Origin: Fidelibacterota bacterium
Lineage (GTDB): Bacteria > Marinisomatota > Marinisomatia > Marinisomatales > TCS56
NCBI GenBank assembly: GCA_030634675.1
Contig: DAOWAH010000145.1
Location: 1-5,150, forward strand
DNA: 5,150 bases
Reading direction: 5' to 3'
The notes under the pieces were generated by a model. The model was not told the origin of the DNA, searched no databases, and worked only from the letters and a program-made list of their open reading frames with translations. Position 1 is the first letter of the stretch. Every line of letters starts with the position of its first letter. Shown piece after piece: positions 1 to 5,150 of this stretch. Made by a program: the position numbers and the translations under genes.

Positions 1-479
<479 letters not shown>

Positions 480-484
480 GGGAG
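480..484 (+). promoter_or_regulatory. Ribosome binding site of rpoC
   Basis: GGGAG, within AAGGGAG (478-484), lies 7 bases before the TTG at 492 and overlaps the rpoB stop region. It is a good anti-16S match at normal spacing. It decides the choice of the TTG start, because no ATG or GTG lies in frame between the rpoB stop codon and codon 27 of rpoC. The AGCTTAAGCT palindrome at 483-492 overlaps it but is too short and loop-free to be a convincing structure. Confidence 0.75.
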
Positions 485-491
485 CTTAAGC

Positions 492-3400
492 TTGACTTAC
501 ATTCAATCTTCGAAAATTGATACCAAACGTGGTTTTTCTGCGGTAACCATCGGGTTATCCTCGCCAGAGATGATTTTAGCCCGTTCTTACGGGGAAGTAT
601 TAAAACCGGAAACGATTAATTACCGTTCTTATAAACCGGAAAAAGATGGTCTTTTTTGTGAAAAAATCTTTGGTCCGGTTAAAGACTATGAATGTCATTG
701 CGGTAAGTATAAAGGCATCCGGTACCGGGGTATTATCTGCGATCGTTGTGGTGTTGAAGTAACACGGAAAAAAGTACGCCGTGAAAGAATGGGGCATATA
801 ACTCTGGCTGTTCCGGTGGTTCATATCTGGTATTTACGGTCAATTCCCAGTAAGCTTAGTTATTTGATCGGTTTATCGACAAAAATCCTTGAAAGGATCA
901 TTTACTATGAAACATTTGTTGTTGTTGATCCGGGTAAAAGCGATAAAAAAAGACTCGATTTAATCGAAGAAGAAGAATATTTACAGCTTGAACGGGAATT
1001 TGGTTTTAATGCAGTATCTGAAGATGACAAGGTTGAAGAAAACTATTTTTTAGCTTCAATGGGCGGCGAAGCAATTAGGGATATATTAGCTCGGATAAAT
1101 ACCATTAGTCTTGCTAATGAGTTGGAAAATATTCTGAAAACATCCCGTTCAAAGCAGGCTCAGAAGGAAGCATTAAAACGTTTGAAAGTGGTAAAATCTT
1201 TCATCCCTGATCCTGGTAAACAAAAAATAAATCGTCCGGAATGGATGATTGTCTCGGTATTACCGGTGATACCGCCTGAACTACGTCCTCTGGTTCCTTT
1301 AGAAGGCGGTCGCTTTGCAGCCAGTGATTTGAATGACCTTTACAGGCGGATTATTATTCGCAATAATCGTCTTAAACAGTTGATAGATATTAAAGCACCT
1401 GATGTCATTTTACGTAATGAAAAAAGGATGTTACAGGAAGCTGTGGATGCTTTATTTGATAATAGTCGGCGCCGTACGGCTATTCGCAGTGGAACCCGAC
1501 GCCCGTTAAAATCCTTGTCGGATATGTTACGGGGTAAAACCGGACGTTTCCGCCAGAATTTACTTGGTAAGCGTGTAGATTATTCCGGCCGTTCAGTAAT
1601 TGTAGTTGGGCCGGAGCTACGGTTAAATGAATGTGGTTTACCAAAGAATATGGCACTTGAATTATTCAAACCGCATATGATTCATGAGTTAATTGCACGA
1701 GGATTAGCACAAACACCACGTAGTGCCAAGTTGATGGTCGAGAATCGTGATCCGGAAGTATATGAAGTCCTAGAATATGTTGTTAAGGATCATCCTGTTT
1801 TACTCAACCGTGCACCAACCCTGCATCGTCTTGGTATTCAGGCTTTTCAACCGGTTCTTGTTGATGGAAAAGCACTTCGAATCCATCCATTGGTATGTAC
1901 AGCTTTTAATGCTGACTTTGACGGTGATCAGATGGCGGTACATGTGCCCCTTTCTATTCCTGCTCAAATCGAAGCACGGATTTTGATGCTCTCGAGCCAT
2001 AATATTTTACACCCGGCAAATGGTAAGCCAATCGCTATTCCTTCACAGGATATGGTTTTAGGTTGTTATTATTTAACCAGACAACGCAAAGGAACTAAGG
2101 GTGAAGGTAGCAAATTCGGGAATATTGATGAAGTGCGCCTGGCTTATGAAAATAATGTAGTTGAATTAAATACAATTATCGATCTCCGCTATAATGGTAA
2201 ATGGTATAAAAACACAACTGTTGGCCGGGCATTATTTAACTCAATTATGCCAAGTGAATTAGCATATGTTGATGAGATGATCTCAAAACGTAAGCTGGAG
2301 AAAATTGTTAACGAAAGTTATTTATTAGCGGGCAATTACCGTACCGTACTGTTTCTGGATGATTTAAAGAAAATTGGTTTTGAGACTGCTACTCAAAGTG
2401 GTATTTCGATTTCAATTCGTGATATTATGATTCCGAAGCAGAAAGATGAAATTATAAGCGAAGCCCAGGAAACGGTTAATTCAATTCGTGAAAAATTTGA
2501 CCGTCAGGTATTAACTGATGGTGAAAGGTATAATAAAGTAATCGATGTGTGGACCCATGCCACTTACCAGGTTGCAGCCAAAATGATGGAAGGTCTGATG
2601 AATGATGATCAGGGTTTCAATCCAGTCTATATGATGGCAGACTCTGGTGCTCGCGGAAGTCAGGACCAGATCAAGCAGTTGGCCGGTATGCGTGGATTAA
2701 TGGCTAAACCACAAAAAGCTATGACTGGTGGTAAAGGTGAAATTATTGAGAATCCAATTACCTCTAATTTCAAGGAGGGTTTATCGGTACTGGAATACTT
2801 TATTTCTACGCATGGTGCTCGAAAAGGTTTAGCTGATACAGCATTGAAAACAGCGGATGCCGGCTATCTGACCAGACGACTAGTGGATGTAGCGCAGGAT
2901 GTAGTTGTGAATGAAATTGATTGCGGGACGATCAATGGTATTGAAATCTCTGACTTAAAAGAAGGTGAGGAAGTAATAGAACCATTAGCAGATCGGATCC
3001 TCGGTCGTACGCTTCTGGATGATTTTATTATTGATAGTGAAGTGAAAATACCCGCCGGTTCATTAATCACGGAAAAAGAAGCTGAAATAATTGATAACAG
3101 TAATGTTGAATCAGTTAGGATTAGATCAGTGCTTACTTGTGATTCTAATCGTGGGGTCTGTGCAAATTGCTATGGCTGGAATCTATCAATGCATGCGATA
3201 GTGAATCTCGGAACTGCAGTTGGTATCCAGGCTGCTCAAAGTATCGGTGAACCGGGTACTCAGCTTACATTACGTACTTTCCATATCGGTGGTACGGCAA
3301 CACGCATTATTGAGCAGTCTGAATTGAAAGCCAAAATGGCAGGCACATTGAAATTTTCTGATAATTTTGAACTTGCTACCACTATAGATGATACTGGGAT

Positions 3401-4739
3401 AAAAATAACCCGGTGCATGGTCAGACACGGGAAAATTTCAATTTTGGACGAGAATAATAGTCCCCGGGCGCAATATAATGTGCCATATGGTGCAAGTGTA
3501 CTGGTTGATGACAGTGATAAAATCGATGCTGGTCAGGTTCTTTTTCAGTGGGACCCTTACACGGATATCATTTTAGCACGCAAAGAAGGTACGGTGGCAC
3601 TACGAGATTTTAAAAATAACGAAACGTACCGGATAGAAGCCGTTGAGGGCGGTAAGAAGCAGATGGTTATTATCGAAGCCAAGAATCGTAAACTCAGCCC
3701 TCATATCGAGATTATTGATGACGATGGCAAGGTGACCGCCGGTGGTGCCATATTGCCAGTGAACGCTACTTTAGTTGTTCGTAATGATCAAAAAGTCCAG
3801 TGCGGTCAGACATTGGTTAAAATACCACGTGATATTGGTAAAACCAGAGATATTACCGGTGGTTTACCACGTGTAGCCGAATTATTTGAGGCGCGTACGC
3901 CATCTAATCTTGCAGTAGTTAGTGAAATCGATGGAACGGTGAAATTTGGCGAAGTCAAGCGTGGTATACGGAAAATTAGTGTTACCAGCACTGATGACGA
4001 AACACGGAATTATTCGATTCCCTATGGTAAGCACGTCATTGTTCACGAAGGTGATTATATCACAGCCGGTACGGCATTATGTGAAGGTTCCATCTCACCG
4101 ACGGATGTTTTAAGTATTTTGGGACCGAGAAAGGTTCGAGAATACCTGGTTAATGAGATTCAGGAAGTGTATCGTCTGCAAGGTGTAAAACTTAATGATA
4201 AACATATCGAAGTTATTGTCAAGCAGATGATGAATAAGGTCAGTGTTGGAGACCCGGGTGATACTAAGTTCTTGACGGGCAATAAAGTGAATAAGGAAGA
4301 ATTTTTCAGTGAAAACAACCGCATTTCGAAGCTGGTTGTAATAACTGATTCGGGTGATTCGGAATTTGAGCTTGATGCACTGGTAGAAAAAACAGACGTT
4401 ATCGAGATTAATAAAAATCTGAAAGAAGACAAAAAAAAGCAGATTAAGACCCGTAAATCCAAACCGTCTACTTTTGAACCATTGTTAATGGGAATCACAC
4501 GGGCTTCACTGAATACGGATAGTTTTCTTTCCGCCGCTTCTTTCCAGGAGACTACACGAGTCTTGACAGATGCCGCTACTTCCGGAAAAACTGATTACTT
4601 AAAGGGTTTGAAGGAAAATGTTGCTGTAGGTCGATTGATCCCTGCCGGTTCTGGTGCACCCCGTGTTAAGAAACTAATGGTTGCTGATAAGGATACTGAA
4701 TTACTTGGTAGCGAGGAAATCATTGCTGAAGTGCAGTAG
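492..4739 (+). CDS. rpoC: DNA-directed RNA polymerase subunit beta' (complete, TTG start)
   Basis: This encodes the catalytic beta' subunit of RNA polymerase, 1,415 aa, close to the 1,407 aa of E. coli. Visible elements in order: N-terminal zinc site C68, C70, C83, C86; clamp and switch region with [14 protein letters not shown] (about 355-368); active site NADFDGDQ with Mg-binding D475, D477, D479; secondary-channel rim helices about 646-700; [10 protein letters not shown] (714-723); bridge helix about 760-800 ([18 protein letters not shown]); second zinc site C811, C883, C890, C893; trigger loop [19 protein letters not shown] (916-934, with R928 and H931); a large trigger-loop insertion about 935-1115; then [33 protein letters not shown] and the omega-contacting C-terminus [16 protein letters not shown]. 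All key residues are present. TTG is chosen because GGGAG sits 7 bases upstream and the N-terminus matches family length; the next in-frame ATG (570) would delete conserved sequence. A Lys-rich linker near residues 1305-1325 contains an A8 tract. It is presumably co-transcribed with rpoB. Confidence 0.98.
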   Translation: MTYIQSSKIDTKRGFSAVTIGLSSPEMILARSYGEVLKPETINYRSYKPEKDGLFCEKIFGPVKDYECHCGKYKGIRYRGIICDRCGVEVTRKKVRRERMGHITLAVPVVHIWYLRSIPSKLSYLIGLSTKILERIIYYETFVVVDPGKSDKKRLDLIEEEEYLQLEREFGFNAVSEDDKVEENYFLASMGGEAIRDILARINTISLANELENILKTSRSKQAQKEALKRLKVVKSFIPDPGKQKINRPEWMIVSVLPVIPPELRPLVPLEGGRFAASDLNDLYRRIIIRNNRLKQLIDIKAPDVILRNEKRMLQEAVDALFDNSRRRTAIRSGTRRPLKSLSDMLRGKTGRFRQNLLGKRVDYSGRSVIVVGPELRLNECGLPKNMALELFKPHMIHELIARGLAQTPRSAKLMVENRDPEVYEVLEYVVKDHPVLLNRAPTLHRLGIQAFQPVLVDGKALRIHPLVCTAFNADFDGDQMAVHVPLSIPAQIEARILMLSSHNILHPANGKPIAIPSQDMVLGCYYLTRQRKGTKGEGSKFGNIDEVRLAYENNVVELNTIIDLRYNGKWYKNTTVGRALFNSIMPSELAYVDEMISKRKLEKIVNESYLLAGNYRTVLFLDDLKKIGFETATQSGISISIRDIMIPKQKDEIISEAQETVNSIREKFDRQVLTDGERYNKVIDVWTHATYQVAAKMMEGLMNDDQGFNPVYMMADSGARGSQDQIKQLAGMRGLMAKPQKAMTGGKGEIIENPITSNFKEGLSVLEYFISTHGARKGLADTALKTADAGYLTRRLVDVAQDVVVNEIDCGTINGIEISDLKEGEEVIEPLADRILGRTLLDDFIIDSEVKIPAGSLITEKEAEIIDNSNVESVRIRSVLTCDSNRGVCANCYGWNLSMHAIVNLGTAVGIQAAQSIGEPGTQLTLRTFHIGGTATRIIEQSELKAKMAGTLKFSDNFELATTIDDTGIKITRCMVRHGKISILDENNSPRAQYNVPYGASVLVDDSDKIDAGQVLFQWDPYTDIILARKEGTVALRDFKNNETYRIEAVEGGKKQMVIIEAKNRKLSPHIEIIDDDGKVTAGGAILPVNATLVVRNDQKVQCGQTLVKIPRDIGKTRDITGGLPRVAELFEARTPSNLAVVSEIDGTVKFGEVKRGIRKISVTSTDDETRNYSIPYGKHVIVHEGDYITAGTALCEGSISPTDVLSILGPRKVREYLVNEIQEVYRLQGVKLNDKHIEVIVKQMMNKVSVGDPGDTKFLTGNKVNKEEFFSENNRISKLVVITDSGDSEFELDALVEKTDVIEINKNLKEDKKKQIKTRKSKPSTFEPLLMGITRASLNTDSFLSAASFQETTRVLTDAATSGKTDYLKGLKENVAVGRLIPAGSGAPRVKKLMVADKDTELLGSEEIIAEVQ

Positions 4740-4742
4740 GCG

Positions 4743-4759
4743 GAAATTTGCCAAATTTC
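4743..4759 (+). repeat. Perfect 8-bp inverted repeat just after the rpoC stop
   Basis: GAAATTTG (4743-4750) and CAAATTTC (4752-4759) are exact reverse complements around a single C. As RNA this would be a 7-bp, mostly A-U stem with a GCC loop, beginning 4 bases after the TAG. It is weak and is followed by GTGTTAAAA and not by a run of T, so it does not look like an intrinsic terminator. It could be an mRNA 3'-end or processing structure, a protein-binding palindrome, or chance in AT-rich DNA. Confidence 0.5.
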
Positions 4760-4778
4760 GTGTTAAAATGTGTTAAAA
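4760..4778 (+). repeat. Tandem direct repeat GTGTTAAAA x2
   Basis: GTGTTAAAA occurs at 4760-4768 and again at 4770-4778, separated by one T, giving a 10-base period, about one helical turn. The repeat lies directly after the inverted repeat and just before the TTGACT box. The repeat itself is certain; a function, such as paired protein-binding half-sites, is only a guess. Confidence 0.55.
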
Positions 4779-4783
4779 ACGAA

Positions 4784-4813
4784 TTGACTAAATACAATAA
4801 TTTGAAATAAATT
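4784..4813 (+). promoter_or_regulatory. Possible sigma70-type promoter for rpsL
   Basis: TTGACT (4784-4789, 5 of 6 to the -35 consensus) is followed after 18 bases by TAAATT (4808-4813, 4 of 6 to the -10 consensus). Transcription would begin near 4820, leaving a leader of only about 15 bases before the rpsL ATG. AT-rich DNA yields such matches by chance, and an FCB-type organism may use a different consensus, so this is weak support. Confidence 0.25.
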
Positions 4814-4835
4814 GATAGACTTTATTTGAACAACT

Positions 4836-5150
4836 ATGCCGACGATAAATCAACTAGTAAGAAAAGGAAGAAAGCGGATCGTAAAGAAAAACGCGACACC
4901 CGCTTTGAAAGGTAATCCCCAAAAACGCGGTGTATGCACACGTGTATATACAACTACACCCAAAAAACCTAATTCCGCACTAAGGAAAGTTGCTCGTGTA
5001 CGATTAACTAATGGTTTTGAGGTTACAGCTTATATACCCGGAGAAGGGCATAACCTGCAAGAACACTCAATCGTGATGATTGAAGGTGGCCGTGTTAAAG
5101 ACCTTCCTGGTGTTCGCTATCATATTATTCGCGGTACTTTTGATACAGCA
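4836..5150 (+). CDS. rpsL: 30S ribosomal protein S12, N-terminal 105 residues (3' truncated by window edge)
   Basis: S12 sits at the decoding centre of the 30S subunit and helps to control codon-anticodon fidelity. The frame from ATG 4836 stays open to the window end, giving 105 of an expected 123-140 residues. It starts [12 protein letters not shown] and contains [20 protein letters not shown] (28-47), [19 protein letters not shown] (69-78) and [13 protein letters not shown] (84-96), all S12 hallmarks. K43 and K88, classical streptomycin-resistance positions, are the sensitive-type lysines, and D89, the residue methylthiolated in E. coli, is present. The start is fixed because an in-frame TGA lies at 4827-4829 with no other start codon between. 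No Shine-Dalgarno sequence is visible in the 25 bases upstream, unlike rpoC. By common gene order, rpsG, fusA and tuf may follow, but they are outside the window. Confidence 0.98.
   Translation, partial: MPTINQLVRKGRKRIVKKNATPALKGNPQKRGVCTRVYTTTPKKPNSALRKVARVRLTNGFEVTAYIPGEGHNLQEHSIVMIEGGRVKDLPGVRYHIIRGTFDTA

Larger units (their letters stand above)
4740..4835 (+). other. AT-rich rpoC-rpsL intergenic region
   Basis: These 96 bases hold no plausible gene. From left to right they contain an inverted repeat (4743-4759), a 9-bp tandem direct repeat (4760-4778), a TTGACT box (4784-4789) and an AT-rich leader up to the rpsL ATG. The gap is much longer than the 12-base rpoB-rpoC spacer, so some regulatory role is possible. 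No GC-rich hairpin with a U-tract is present, so read-through from rpoC into rpsL looks likely. Confidence 0.7.

Noticed and set aside
945..951. An A7 run in rpoC (codons for K152, K153 and R154) as a second slippery site
   Set aside because: In the rpoC frame it reads GAT AAA AAA AGA, so the heptamer before the P and A codons would be T AAA AAA, which does not fit X XXY YYZ.
4160..4498. A 112-codon open frame on the minus strand opposite the 3' part of rpoC
   Set aside because: It lies wholly antisense to conserved beta' coding sequence. Its translation is Ser/Leu/Ile-rich low-complexity, as expected from the complement of a Lys/Asp/Glu-rich region, and no family is recognised.
4740..4783. 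An intrinsic terminator after rpoC
   Set aside because: The only inverted repeat is A-T-rich with a tiny loop, and no T-run follows it, so it does not meet the pattern of a terminator.
4801..4828. A Bacteroidetes-type -33/-7 promoter (TTTG at 4801-4804 and TTTATTTG at 4821-4828)
   Set aside because: The -7 element lacks the A of TAnnTTTG, the spacer is 16 and not 19-21 bases, and the start of transcription would fall almost on the ATG.

Overview
The window is a piece of a bacterial housekeeping transcription and translation operon, all read on the + strand: the 3' end of rpoB (RNA polymerase beta), a complete rpoC (RNA polymerase beta'), a 96-base AT-rich gap, and the 5' part of rpsL (ribosomal protein S12), which runs off the right edge. 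Both RNA polymerase subunits and S12 are recognised from their own conserved motifs. No mobile element, CRISPR array, tRNA, rRNA or phage-like feature is visible.

Organism: the genes are bacterial and moderately AT-leaning by eye. Beta' carries a large insertion inside the trigger loop (about residues 935-1115), as in E. coli and the Bacteroidetes-related (FCB) groups. The segment after the bridge-helix approach ([13 protein letters not shown], a short Gly/Lys insertion, then [20 protein letters not shown]) resembles FCB-group beta' more than proteobacterial beta'. rpsL sits directly after rpoC, as in many non-proteobacterial lineages, and has no Shine-Dalgarno sequence, which is common in FCB bacteria. 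My best inference is an uncultured FCB-type lineage, perhaps near Marinimicrobia, Calditrichaeota or Ignavibacteria. This rests on memory of family sequences and not on a search.

Layout: 1-479 is the beta C-terminus. Positions 480-491 form a 12-base spacer holding the ribosome binding site of rpoC. rpoC (492-4739) starts with TTG and lies in the same reading frame as rpoB, so only one TAA and four codons separate the two. Positions 4740-4835 hold a weak inverted repeat without a U-tract, a 9-bp tandem direct repeat, and a possible but unproven promoter. rpsL starts at ATG 4836.

The products are the two catalytic subunits of RNA polymerase and a decoding-centre protein of the 30S subunit, whose synthesis is usually coordinated with growth rate. 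I do not see an undescribed system here. The items most worth checking are a dnaX-like A AAA AAG slippery heptamer near the 3' end of rpoC that leads to a -1 frame stop three codons later, the same-frame rpoB/rpoC junction, and the small repeats in the rpoC-rpsL gap.
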